From the NCBI GenBank assembly GCA_035443705.1, contig DAORSV010000073.1:1-6488 (forward strand): a DNA stretch of 6,488 nucleotides. The letters run 5' to 3'. Each line of letters starts with the position of its first letter. Positions within the stretch are counted from its first letter, which is position 1. Position numbers and translations under genes: made by a program. The stretch comes from CADEGZ01 sp035443705 (lineage in GTDB: Bacteria; Pseudomonadota; Gammaproteobacteria; UBA6186; Azoamicaceae). The notes under the pieces were generated by a model. It was not told the origin of the DNA. It worked only from the letters and a program-made list of their open reading frames with translations, and ran no database searches. This document shows, in pieces, positions 1 through 6,392 of the stretch.

Positions 1-55
1 AACCCCCGACATTCGCCTTGTAAGGGCGACGCTCTACCAACTGAGCTAAGCACCC
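1..55 (-). tRNA. tRNA-Val, anticodon UAC (partial, 3' end outside window)
   Basis: Read on the minus strand, the 5' end GGGTGCTTAGCTCAG at position 55 begins a canonical tRNA. The D arm (GCTC...GAGC) is followed by a 5-bp anticodon stem TCGCC/GGCGA around the loop CTTACAA, which gives anticodon TAC (positions 20-22) for valine GUA/GUN codons. The sequence runs into the 5' half of the T arm (GGGGG TT) and is cut by the window edge, so the acceptor 3' strand and CCA are not visible. It resembles E. coli tRNA-Val(UAC) from its first bases. Its 5' end lies only 13 nt after the hupB stop codon, which implies that it is processed from the hupB transcript. Confidence 0.96.
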
Positions 56-68
56 TAATTCACTTAAC

Positions 69-362
69 TTAAGCCGCTTCTTTCTTCTTCTCATTCACCG
101 CGTCTTTTAAAGCCTTCCCCGCTTTAAAACCTACAACCATTGCTTCAGGTATCTGTAAATCACCACCTGTTCTGGGGTTACGTCCTACACGTGCAGGGCG
201 CTTCTTAACAGTAAATATCCCAAATCCTGCTATCGCAACCTGTTCGCCTGTAGCCATGGTCTTTGTCAATACATCTAAAAATGCATCTACAACAGATGCG
301 GCTTTGCTCTTAGATAAATCTTCGGCAGAGCTTAGAGCATCAACCAACTGACCTTTATTCAT
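69..362 (-). CDS. hupB: DNA-binding protein HU (HU-beta type)
   Basis: This encodes a 97-residue HU nucleoid protein, a dimeric histone-like protein that bends DNA without strong sequence preference. The N-terminal helical dimerisation region (about 1-45) is followed by the FGxF segment (47-50) and the beta-ribbon DNA-binding arm. The arm carries the family signature GRNPRTG at 60-66, with the intercalating proline at 63. The fold ends with the conserved FKAGKALKDAVN (79-90). Seven extra residues, EKKKEAA, follow the usual 90-residue end and give a short basic tail. I chose the ATG at 362 because MNKGQL matches HU N-termini and because AAGGGGAG (367-374) is a good Shine-Dalgarno 4 nt upstream. 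An upstream in-frame GTG at 413 would add 17 unrelated residues without a ribosome binding site. A promoter lies at 428-457. The position after lon supports hupB rather than hupA. Confidence 0.97.
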   Translation of the reverse strand: MNKGQLVDALSSAEDLSKSKAASVVDAFLDVLTKTMATGEQVAIAGFGIFTVKKRPARVGRNPRTGGDLQIPEAMVVGFKAGKALKDAVNEKKKEAA

Positions 363-366
363 AAAT

Positions 367-374
367 CTCCCCTT
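367..374 (-). promoter_or_regulatory. Ribosome binding site deciding the hupB start
   Basis: AAGGGGAG on the minus strand is a strong Shine-Dalgarno match 4 nt before the ATG at 362. It rules out the longer reading frame that opens at the GTG at 413. Confidence 0.85.
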
Positions 375-427
375 AATCATTAAAAAATAGAATGCGGTGA
401 GGCTACACATCACGCTAATCTGGAAGT

Positions 428-457
428 TTTATACCAACAATAGAACCCAACCGTCAA
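428..457 (-). promoter_or_regulatory. Sigma70-type promoter for hupB (and tRNA-Val)
   Basis: In the 111-nt gap between lon and hupB the minus strand shows TTGACG (452-457, 5 of 6 to the -35 consensus) and TATAAA (428-433, 5 of 6 to the -10 consensus), separated by 18 nt. The predicted transcription start is near position 421, giving a 5' UTR of about 60 nt. The -35 box lies 17 nt beyond the lon stop codon. This would allow hupB to be expressed strongly and independently of the upstream protease genes, as expected for an abundant nucleoid protein. The call rests on matching the consensus by eye. Confidence 0.75.
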
Positions 458-473
458 ATTTATTTAAAGCCCA

Positions 474-2882
474 TTAGTGCACAGGAGGCACTTGATCTTT
501 AGTAATCGGTTTAACAGGCAAACTATTTGACGGAATATCTGCCTTTACATCGCTGGGTGTTGGCCGACGCGTCAATGCCAACTCTAACACTTCATCTATC
601 CAATGGACGGCGTGAATCGTCATTCCTTCATAAACTTCTTTTGCTATTTCTGATAATTCCGGCTTATTTTCGTCCGGAATAATCACATTTAGAATACCGG
701 CACGTCTGGCGGCCAGCAGTTTTTCTTTTAACCCGCCAATAGGCAAAACTTGTCCGCGAAGCGTAATCTCGCCCGTCATAGCCACATCTTTACGAACAGG
801 GATACCCGTGAGAACCGAAACCAATGCAGTACACATCGTAATTCCCGCACTGGGTCCATCCTTTGGCGTCGCGCCCTCAGGAACGTGCACATGAATATCG
901 TGTTTTTCGTAAAAATCATCCGCTATCCCCAACACATTTCCACGACTCCGTACCACTGTCATCGCTGCCTGAATTGACTCTTGCATGACTTTCCCGAGTT
1001 TCCCTGTACTCGTCACTTTCCCTTTTCCAGGAACCGCCATCGCCTCAATGGTGAGTAATTCTCCACCAGCTTCTGTCCATGCAAGCCCCATGACTTGTCC
1101 GATTTGATCTTGCGCTTCTGCTTGTCCAAAACGATAACGTCGAACCCCTAAGTAATGTTCTAATCGATCAACATCGACTGTCATTTCTTTCACAGATTTT
1201 GATAATAAGAGATCTTTCACAACTTTACGACAAATCTTTGAGATTTCTCGCTCTAAACTGCGAACACCTGCTTCACGCGTATAATAACGAATAATATCAA
1301 TAATAGCCTCATCTGTTATCTTTAATTCCTTGGGTTTCAATCCATTGGCTATCATCTCTTTCGGGATCAGATACTGTTCTGCAATATGAAGCTTCTCATC
1401 TTCGATATAGCCGGACAATCGTATCACTTCCATACGATCTAAAAGCGGTAGTGGAATATTCAGTGAATTTGCAGTTGCCACAAACATTACATCGGATAAA
1501 TCATAATCAACTTCTAGATAGTGATCATTAAAAGCGTGATTTTGTTCAGGATCTAACACTTCTAATAACGCAGAGGCGGGATCACCTCGAAAATCCATCG
1601 CCATTTTGTCTATTTCATCCAATAAGAACAAAGGATTTTTAACTTTCACTTTTGCCAATTTTTGAAGAATTTTTCCGGGTAGTGCCCCAATATAAGTGCG
1701 CCGATGCCCTCGGATCTCTGCCTCGTCCCTAACGCCACCTAAAGACATTCTGACAAATTTCCGCCCCGTTGCGCGCGCCAGCGATTGACCTAAAGAAGTT
1801 TTACCAACACCCGGAGGACCCACTAAACATAACAAAGGCCCCTTCATTTTTGGAACACGGAGTTGCACTGCCAAATATTCTAAACACCGTTCTTTAACTT
1901 TTTCTAGACCATAATGATCTTTATTTAAAATGGCTTCTGCACGCAACAAATCTCCTCGAATTTTAGTCCGATACTTCCAAGGAACTGCCAGCATCCAATC
2001 GATGTAATTGCGAGAAACATTCGCTTCTGCTGCAAGTGGAGACATCATTTTTAATTTTTCAACTTCTTTCAAAGCCTCTATTTTAGCTTCTTTAGACATC
2101 CCAGCAGCTTCAATTTTATCGAGCAATTCCTTAATATCATTCTTCCCACCACTTTCGTCGCCTAAATCACCGAGTTCTTTTTCAATCGCTTTCCTTTTTT
2201 CATTTAAATAATATTCGCGTTGGTTTTTTTCAATCTGACGCTTTACAGTACCGCTGATCTTTTTTTCCATCTGCATCAGCTCTACTTCAGACTCTATCAT
2301 TTGTATGAGCTCAAGAATGCGATCTTTAAAGTTTAATATTTCGAGAATTTTTTGTTTATCTTGTATTTTAAGGGGCAGATGCGCTGCTATTGTATCCACC
2401 AGTCTCACAGGATTTTCTATTCCCGTCAGAGACATGATAACTTCTGATGAAAACTTATTGCTGACTTTGACATATTGATCAAACTGAGACAATAAAGAAC
2501 GAATCAAGACTTCTATTTCTTGATTTTCTACAGCAACAGCAGGAATTGATTCAACATTAGCTAAAAAGAAAGGTTCTGTGTGCACAAAGTCAATCAGCCG
2601 CCCACGCTCAATTCCCTCTACCAACACTTTTATAGTACCATCGGGTAATTTCAATAATTGCAGTATATTCGCGATGGTTCCAATCACGTATAAACTCTTC
2701 TCGGTTGGAGAATCATCAACAGCTTCTTTTTGAGCGGTTAATAAAATATGTCGGGATTTTTCAACCGCAGCTTCAAGAGCTTCGATGGATTTTTTTCTAC
2801 CCACAAACAAAGGAATAACCATATGTGGGTAAACAACCACATCTCTTAATGGCAATACCGGCAGCACTGTTAATTCGCTCAT
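474..2882 (-). CDS. lon: ATP-dependent protease Lon
   Basis: This 802-residue LonA protease is a cytosolic homohexamer that degrades misfolded proteins and short-lived regulators. The N-terminal substrate-binding domain occupies about 1-205 (VLPLRDVVVYPHMVIPLFVG near the start) and is followed by a helical, coiled-coil-prone segment (about 205-300). The AAA+ module has Walker A GPPGVGKTS at 355-363, the pore-loop pair Y397-I398, Walker B LFLLDEID at 418-425, and arginine R541 in GVRSLERE. The protease domain has catalytic Ser678 in PKDGPSAG and Lys721 in GGLKEK, the Lon Ser-Lys dyad with the usual 43-residue spacing. Motifs are intact. The C-terminus has a proline-rich tail (about 773-802), making the protein 18 residues longer than the 784-residue E. 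coli enzyme. The ATG at 2882 is preceded by AGAGGG, which overlaps the clpX stop. The gap to clpX is 8 nt, so lon is probably translated and transcribed with clpX rather than from its own promoter. Confidence 0.98.
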   Translation of the reverse strand: MSELTVLPVLPLRDVVVYPHMVIPLFVGRKKSIEALEAAVEKSRHILLTAQKEAVDDSPTEKSLYVIGTIANILQLLKLPDGTIKVLVEGIERGRLIDFVHTEPFFLANVESIPAVAVENQEIEVLIRSLLSQFDQYVKVSNKFSSEVIMSLTGIENPVRLVDTIAAHLPLKIQDKQKILEILNFKDRILELIQMIESEVELMQMEKKISGTVKRQIEKNQREYYLNEKRKAIEKELGDLGDESGGKNDIKELLDKIEAAGMSKEAKIEALKEVEKLKMMSPLAAEANVSRNYIDWMLAVPWKYRTKIRGDLLRAEAILNKDHYGLEKVKERCLEYLAVQLRVPKMKGPLLCLVGPPGVGKTSLGQSLARATGRKFVRMSLGGVRDEAEIRGHRRTYIGALPGKILQKLAKVKVKNPLFLLDEIDKMAMDFRGDPASALLEVLDPEQNHAFNDHYLEVDYDLSDVMFVATANSLNIPLPLLDRMEVIRLSGYIEDEKLHIAEQYLIPKEMIANGLKPKELKITDEAIIDIIRYYTREAGVRSLEREISKICRKVVKDLLLSKSVKEMTVDVDRLEHYLGVRRYRFGQAEAQDQIGQVMGLAWTEAGGELLTIEAMAVPGKGKVTSTGKLGKVMQESIQAAMTVVRSRGNVLGIADDFYEKHDIHVHVPEGATPKDGPSAGITMCTALVSVLTGIPVRKDVAMTGEITLRGQVLPIGGLKEKLLAARRAGILNVIIPDENKPELSEIAKEVYEGMTIHAVHWIDEVLELALTRRPTPSDVKADIPSNSLPVKPITKDQVPPVH

Positions 2883-2886
2883 ATAT

Positions 2887-2893
2887 CCCTCTA
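2887..2893 (-). promoter_or_regulatory. lon ribosome binding site overlapping the clpX stop codon
   Basis: On the minus strand TAGAGGG contains the clpX stop TAG (2891-2893) and the lon Shine-Dalgarno AGAGGG (2887-2892), with 4 nt to the lon ATG. Ribosomes finishing clpX uncover or re-use this site, so translational coupling is likely (inference). Confidence 0.75.
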
Positions 2894-4174
2894 TTCGTTG
2901 GCTTGTCGAACCGGCTTATTCGTATTTTCAAAAATTAACAATGGCTCTGAATCACCATTCACCACAGATTCATCAATAACAACCTTCGAGACATCTTCAA
3001 GAGAAGGCAGATCATACATCGTATCTAATAGGACATATTCCAAAATAGAACGTAATCCTCTTGCACCGGTCTTTCTTTCCATCGCTTTTTGAGCCACTTT
3101 TTTAAGTGCACTCTCTCTAAATTCAATTTCTATTCCTTCCATTTCGAAGAGCTTATGATATTGCTTTGTTAACGCGTTCTTAGGCTCTGTTAATATTTGA
3201 ACTAAGGCATTTTCATCTAATTCTTCTAGCGTTGCGACAATCGGTAGCCGACCTACAAATTCTGGAATAAGACCATACTTAATTAAATCTTCAGGCTCCA
3301 CCTGCTTTAAGCTATCGCTTAAAGATTTTTGATCGTCTTTGCTCGAAATCTCAGCCGAGAACCCAATCCCCCCTTTCTCCGATCGTTGACGAATAATTTT
3401 CTCAAGACCCGAGAATGCGCCACCACAAATAAATAAAATACCCGAAGTGTCAACTTGTAAAAATTCTTGCTGCGGGTGCTTTCGTCCACCTTGCGGTGGA
3501 ACAGAAGCAATAGTGCCTTCTATCAGCTTTAATAAAGCTTGTTGAACACCTTCACCCGAAACATCACGTGTAATCGATGGATTTTCTGATTTACGCGAAA
3601 TTTTATCGATTTCGTCGATATAGACAATTCCCGTTTGCGCTTTTTCAACATTGTATTCACATTTTTGCAGTAACTTCTGAATAATATTTTCAACATCTTC
3701 ACCAACATATCCGGCTTCTGTTAAGGTGGTCGCATCCGCTATCGTAAAAGGCACATCCAAAAGACGCGCTAAAGTCTCTGCTAACAGCGTTTTACCACTA
3801 CCCGTTGGTCCAACTAACAAGATATTACTTTTATTCAACTCCACATCATCTTCTTTTAATTTTAGCCCGGATTGTAAACGCTTATAGTGATTATAAACCG
3901 CAACGGCAAGTACCTTTTTAGCATGTGTTTGCCCAATAACATATTGATCCAAAATACGATTAATTTCTTTGGGTGTTGGAAGCCTCGTCGTAACCGTCGC
4001 TCCTTCTTTTTCTTCTATTTCTTCACGAATAATGTCATTACACAATTCCACACATTCATCGCAAATAAAAACAGACGGACCAGCAATAAGCTTTCTAACT
4101 TCATTTTGGCTTTTACCACAGAATGAGCAATATAATAATTTCCCATCATTTCGGCCATTTTGCTTGTCACCCAT
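2891..4174 (-). CDS. clpX: ATP-dependent Clp protease ATP-binding subunit ClpX
   Basis: This 427-residue AAA+ unfoldase forms a hexamer that recognises tagged substrates, unfolds them and threads them into ClpP. The N-terminal zinc-binding domain has cysteines 16, 19, 38 and 41 (CSFC and CDEC). The ATPase core has Walker A GPTGSGKT at 122-129, pore loop GYVG at 155-158, Walker B VYIDEID at 184-190, the RKH substrate loop at 231-233, the ClpP-docking IGF loop at 270-272, arginine finger R309 (FVGRLP), and sensor-2 GAR at 370-372. All are intact, so docking on the neighbouring ClpP is expected. I chose the ATG at 4174 because MGDKQNGRNDGKLLYCSFCG matches the family N-terminus and GAGG lies 6 nt upstream. 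The GTG at 4186 in the same frame overlaps that Shine-Dalgarno. A heat-shock-type promoter precedes the gene, and lon follows after 8 nt. Confidence 0.98.
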   Translation of the reverse strand: MGDKQNGRNDGKLLYCSFCGKSQNEVRKLIAGPSVFICDECVELCNDIIREEIEEKEGATVTTRLPTPKEINRILDQYVIGQTHAKKVLAVAVYNHYKRLQSGLKLKEDDVELNKSNILLVGPTGSGKTLLAETLARLLDVPFTIADATTLTEAGYVGEDVENIIQKLLQKCEYNVEKAQTGIVYIDEIDKISRKSENPSITRDVSGEGVQQALLKLIEGTIASVPPQGGRKHPQQEFLQVDTSGILFICGGAFSGLEKIIRQRSEKGGIGFSAEISSKDDQKSLSDSLKQVEPEDLIKYGLIPEFVGRLPIVATLEELDENALVQILTEPKNALTKQYHKLFEMEGIEIEFRESALKKVAQKAMERKTGARGLRSILEYVLLDTMYDLPSLEDVSKVVIDESVVNGDSEPLLIFENTNKPVRQANE

Positions 4175-4179
4175 GGGAT

Positions 4180-4184
4180 ACCTC
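4180..4184 (-). promoter_or_regulatory. Ribosome binding site deciding the clpX start
   Basis: GAGGT on the minus strand ends 5 nt before the ATG at 4174. The alternative in-frame GTG (4184-4186) overlaps this element and has no purine-rich site of its own, so the shorter protein is preferred. Confidence 0.7.
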
Positions 4185-4209
4185 ACATAAAAGATCGTTA
4201 TTGTCTAAC

Positions 4210-4236
4210 ATAAGGGCGGCAAAAGCACTTTTCAAG
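4210..4236 (-). promoter_or_regulatory. Sigma32 (heat-shock) type promoter for clpX-lon
   Basis: On the minus strand CTTGAA (4231-4236) is an exact match to the sigma32 -35 core. It is followed after 13 nt by GCCCTTAT (4210-4217), which fits the heat-shock -10 consensus CCCCATNT at five of its seven defined positions. The predicted start is near 4203, about 30 nt before the clpX ATG. A heat-shock promoter is functionally apt before a protease gene. Because clpX and lon are almost contiguous, it would serve both. The call is by consensus matching only. The expected spacing for sigma32 is about 13-15 nt, so the geometry fits. Confidence 0.72.
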
Positions 4237-4268
4237 CCCTCATTAAGATTGAATGCGAAAAAAGTGCT
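4224..4268. repeat. Perfect 9-bp inverted repeat in the clpP-clpX gap
   Basis: The arms are AGCACTTTT at 4224-4232 and AAAAGTGCT at 4260-4268 on the plus strand, with 27 nt between them and their centres 36 bp apart. The downstream arm (with respect to clpX) overlaps the -35 element and spacer of the heat-shock-type promoter. It could be a protein-binding dyad or, in RNA reading through from clpP, the base of a long stem-loop. The stem is AT-rich and is followed by only a very short T run, so it is a poor intrinsic terminator. Function is unknown. Confidence 0.6.
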
Positions 4269-4282
4269 AACGTTTCAGAGGA

Positions 4283-4882
4283 TTATCTTTCTGTTATCAC
4301 CGTATCAATAAGACCGTATTCACATGCTTCTTCAGGTCCCATAAAATTATCCCTATCGGTATCTTTTTCAAGGCGCCCCAGACTCTGGCCTGTATGCTTA
4401 GCCAGTATTTTATTCAGCGTATGGCGGACTTTTAAAATTTCCCTAGTGTGGATCTCGATATCAGTCGCTTGCCCTTGAAAGCCACCTAAGGGCTGATGGA
4501 TCATAATCCGTGAATTTGGTAGTGATCGTCGCTTTGTTTTTGCACCACTTGCCAAAAGGAGTGCTCCCATACTGCATGCCTGCCCTATACAAAGAGTGCT
4601 AATATCGGGTTTCACAAATTGCATGGTGTCATAAATCGCCATACCAGCGGTAACGGCTCCACCCGGCGAGTTAATATATAAGTAAATATCTTTATCTGGA
4701 TTTTCTGATTCTAAAAATAGCATCTGGGCAATCACTAAGTTCGCCATATAGTCTTCTACAGGGCCCACTAAAAAAATCACGCGTTCTTTTAGAAGCCGTG
4801 AGTAGATATCATAGGCACGCTCGCCACGAGCGGACTGTTCTATAACAATCGGTACCAATCCTGTTGCCTTAATATCTGTCAT
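4283..4882 (-). CDS. clpP: ATP-dependent Clp protease proteolytic subunit ClpP
   Basis: This 199-residue serine peptidase assembles into a double-heptameric barrel that degrades substrates delivered by ClpX (or ClpA). The catalytic triad is Ser104 (QACSMGA), His129 (MIHQPLGG) and Asp178 (DTDRDNF), with spacing identical to the E. coli enzyme. The oligomer handle region LGGFQGQATDIEIHTREIL (132-150) is conserved. Alignment with E. coli ClpP, from memory, puts the mature N-terminus around residue 8, before LVPIVIEQ. The propeptide is therefore about 7 residues instead of 14. I chose the ATG at 4882: AAGGGGA lies 6 nt upstream, whereas the in-frame TTG at 4888 abuts that site with no spacing. 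clpP follows tig after 32 nt with no clear promoter or terminator between, so it probably shares the tig transcript. Confidence 0.98.
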   Translation of the reverse strand: MTDIKATGLVPIVIEQSARGERAYDIYSRLLKERVIFLVGPVEDYMANLVIAQMLFLESENPDKDIYLYINSPGGAVTAGMAIYDTMQFVKPDISTLCIGQACSMGALLLASGAKTKRRSLPNSRIMIHQPLGGFQGQATDIEIHTREILKVRHTLNKILAKHTGQSLGRLEKDTDRDNFMGPEEACEYGLIDTVITER

Positions 4883-4888
4883 TTGCAA

Positions 4889-4895
4889 TCCCCTT
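4889..4895 (-). promoter_or_regulatory. Ribosome binding site deciding the clpP start
   Basis: AAGGGGA on the minus strand is 6 nt from the ATG at 4882 and 0 nt from the in-frame TTG at 4888. Only the ATG has workable spacing, so the protein starts MTDIKATG. Confidence 0.8.
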
Positions 4896-4914
4896 TTTGA
4901 TGATAGATCTGTCT

Positions 4915-6207
4915 CTACAATTTAAATAGATCCTCAACCGTGATAGGTTTCGAAATCAAAGATGCTTGTCCTAAAATCAAATTTACTGCTTGTTCAACTA
5001 ACACAGAATTTTGAATTCCAGCCAACAACTCTTCAGATTCATAATACATCTTTTCTATGAATTCTGCGTTGCCAAAAGAACCTGCAATCTCAGAAATTTT
5101 CTGACGAACCTTCGTATTATCTAGTGTTAAATTTTCTAACTTAATTATTTTTTGCAAAATAAGACTTAAGGCAAGGCGTCGTTTAGCCTCATCCTCTAGC
5201 CCATGATGATGACAACTCTCCTGTGCTTGGTTGCCATTTCTTCGATGCAAATCTTCATGTAATGCGGCAATTTCTGTTTCTAACAATGCCTTAGGTAAAG
5301 GCAAGTCAACTAACGTTAATATTTTAGATAAGAGTGCATTTTTTATGGTCTCTTGAACAGCGTGTGCAACTTGTTTTTCGAGATTCCCTCGAATTTTCGC
5401 ACGAATGGCCGATAAATCAGATCCAGTCGCGCCAATTTTATTCGCAAAGGCTTCGTCCAGCTCAACTAAGTGCTGTTCACTGATCTCTTTCACCTGAATG
5501 CTAAAGTGTACAGGTTGACCTGCCAATTTTTCGATACGCCATTCTTTTGGAAAATGAAGCTCGCACTCTCGCGTCTCACCCGTTACCGCGCCTAACAATC
5601 CGGATTCAAAGCCTTCAATAAAAACGTTTTTACCCAACTCTACAGAAACGTCTTTGCCAGCATTATTTTCATACGGTTTACCCTGTAATGTACTGGTATA
5701 ATCCACCAATAATTTATCACCCATCTGTGCAGGTCTTGTAACAACCGTCCACGTTGCCATTTGATTACGCAGATTCAAAATCGCCTTATCAACATCGGCT
5801 TCGGTAATTTCAACCTCATATTTTTCGACTTGAATGGTTTTAAAATCAGGCAAATTAATTTCTGGATATATTTCAAAACGCACCACATACGTAATATCTT
5901 TATCCACTTCGGCCATATTTTTGACTTCTTCGATTTCTGGACGACCCGCAGGCTCTAGTGCATTTTCGAGAAGTGCATTCGGCAACGTTGTTTCGATAAT
6001 TTTACTGATTGCTTCGTTTCGAATTTGTGCACCAAATTTATCTTGAATCATTTTTGCAGGCATTTTTCCCTGCCGAAAACCCGCAATTTTTCCATTTTGT
6101 TGCACTGATTTAGTCTGTTTAACTATTTCTAAACGAACACGATCGGCTGGAACCGTAACAGTTACCCGACGTCCTATAGTACTCGTATTTTCAACAGAAA
6201 CCTGCAT
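4915..6207 (-). CDS. tig: Trigger factor, ribosome-associated chaperone
   Basis: This 430-residue protein binds the ribosome exit tunnel and shields nascent chains. The N-terminal ribosome-binding domain (about 1-115) carries the signature GFRQGKMP at 43-50, which contacts ribosomal protein L23. An FKBP-type peptidyl-prolyl isomerase domain follows (about 150-245, with DYTSTLQGKPYE and FIEGFESGLLG). The C-terminal substrate-binding arms occupy about 246-430. Length is close to the 432-residue E. coli protein. An unusual Cys-His-His-His run lies at 332-335 in the C-terminal domain, where the E. coli protein has no such residues. The ATG at 6207 has Shine-Dalgarno AGAGGGG (6215-6221) 7 nt upstream. 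The tRNA-Leu gene ends 56 nt upstream. I see no convincing promoter in that gap, so the gene may be read at least partly from the tRNA-Leu promoter. E. coli also places tig directly before clpP. Confidence 0.98.
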   Translation of the reverse strand: MQVSVENTSTIGRRVTVTVPADRVRLEIVKQTKSVQQNGKIAGFRQGKMPAKMIQDKFGAQIRNEAISKIIETTLPNALLENALEPAGRPEIEEVKNMAEVDKDITYVVRFEIYPEINLPDFKTIQVEKYEVEITEADVDKAILNLRNQMATWTVVTRPAQMGDKLLVDYTSTLQGKPYENNAGKDVSVELGKNVFIEGFESGLLGAVTGETRECELHFPKEWRIEKLAGQPVHFSIQVKEISEQHLVELDEAFANKIGATGSDLSAIRAKIRGNLEKQVAHAVQETIKNALLSKILTLVDLPLPKALLETEIAALHEDLHRRNGNQAQESCHHHGLEDEAKRRLALSLILQKIIKLENLTLDNTKVRQKISEIAGSFGNAEFIEKMYYESEELLAGIQNSVLVEQAVNLILGQASLISKPITVEDLFKL

Positions 6208-6263
6208 ACATCAACCCCTCTAAATTTACGCTAATGGCTGGGGACTAAAAATTGTGTCCGATG

Positions 6264-6348
6264 TGGTGCGAAAGGAGAGACTCGAACTCTCACGGGTTTC
6301 CCCACTGGAACCTAAATCCAGGGCGTCTACCAATTCCGCCACTTTCGC
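6264..6348 (-). tRNA. tRNA-Leu, anticodon UAG
   Basis: The complete 85-nt gene has an encoded CCA (6264-6266). The acceptor stem GCGAAAG/CTTTCGC is a perfect 7 bp with discriminator A. The anticodon stem CTGGA/TCCAG encloses TTTAGGT, giving anticodon TAG (6312-6314). A long class II variable arm (GGG GAAA CCC) is typical of leucine tRNAs. The T arm GAGAG/CTCTC encloses TTCGAGT. The 5' end resembles E. coli tRNA-Leu(UAG). A good promoter lies immediately upstream (6364-6392), and tig follows 56 nt downstream. Confidence 0.97.
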
Positions 6349-6363
6349 TCGTATAAGCGAAGC

Positions 6364-6392
6364 ATTCTAGCAGATTTAGGCTTGAATGAAAA
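6364..6392 (-). promoter_or_regulatory. Sigma70-type promoter for tRNA-Leu
   Basis: On the minus strand TTTTCA (6387-6392, 4 of 6) and TAGAAT (6364-6369, 5 of 6) are separated by exactly 17 nt. The predicted start is near 6357, leaving a short 5' leader of about 9 nt before the tRNA. The discriminator after the -10 box begins GCTTCGC, which is GC-rich and would suit stringent control of a stable-RNA promoter (inference). Since no terminator is obvious after tRNA-Leu, this promoter may also feed tig. Confidence 0.68.

Noticed and set aside
63..73. Perfect 11-bp palindrome CTTAACTTAAG at the hupB stop codon
   Set aside because: With a single-base centre it cannot form a hairpin terminator, and an 11-bp AT-rich palindrome is expected by chance.
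363..413. N-terminal extension of HU starting at GTG 413
   Set aside because: The extra 17 residues match nothing in HU, no Shine-Dalgarno precedes the GTG, and a strong one precedes the ATG at 362.
2008..2211. Plus-strand open frame opposite lon
   Set aside because: It is antisense to the lon helical region. Its Ser/Phe-rich translation is the complement of Lys/Glu-rich helices.
3319..3510. A second minus-strand open frame of 63 codons within clpX
   Set aside because: It is an out-of-frame shadow inside the intact ClpX AAA+ domain, with no recognisable protein features.
3887..4190. Overlapping plus-strand open frames opposite the 5' part of clpX
   Set aside because: They lie antisense to a strongly conserved gene, have no family resemblance and show composition typical of mirrored coding sequence.
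4883..5030. Promoter search upstream of clpP within the end of tig
   Set aside because: TTGA-like boxes occur, but none has a credible -10 partner at 16-18 nt or a heat-shock -10 at 13-15 nt.
5761..6046. Two plus-strand open frames opposite tig
   Set aside because: They are antisense to the N-terminal and PPIase parts of an intact trigger factor gene and have no independent support.
6241..6260. Possible hairpin GGAC...GTCC between tRNA-Leu and tig
   Set aside because: The stem is 4 bp with a 10-nt loop and no T tail, too weak to call a terminator.
6345..6360. Small inverted repeat TCGCT/AGCGA at the tRNA-Leu 5' end
   Set aside because: The predicted transcription start near 6357 lies inside it, so the hairpin would not be complete in the RNA. 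One arm is simply the tRNA acceptor strand.
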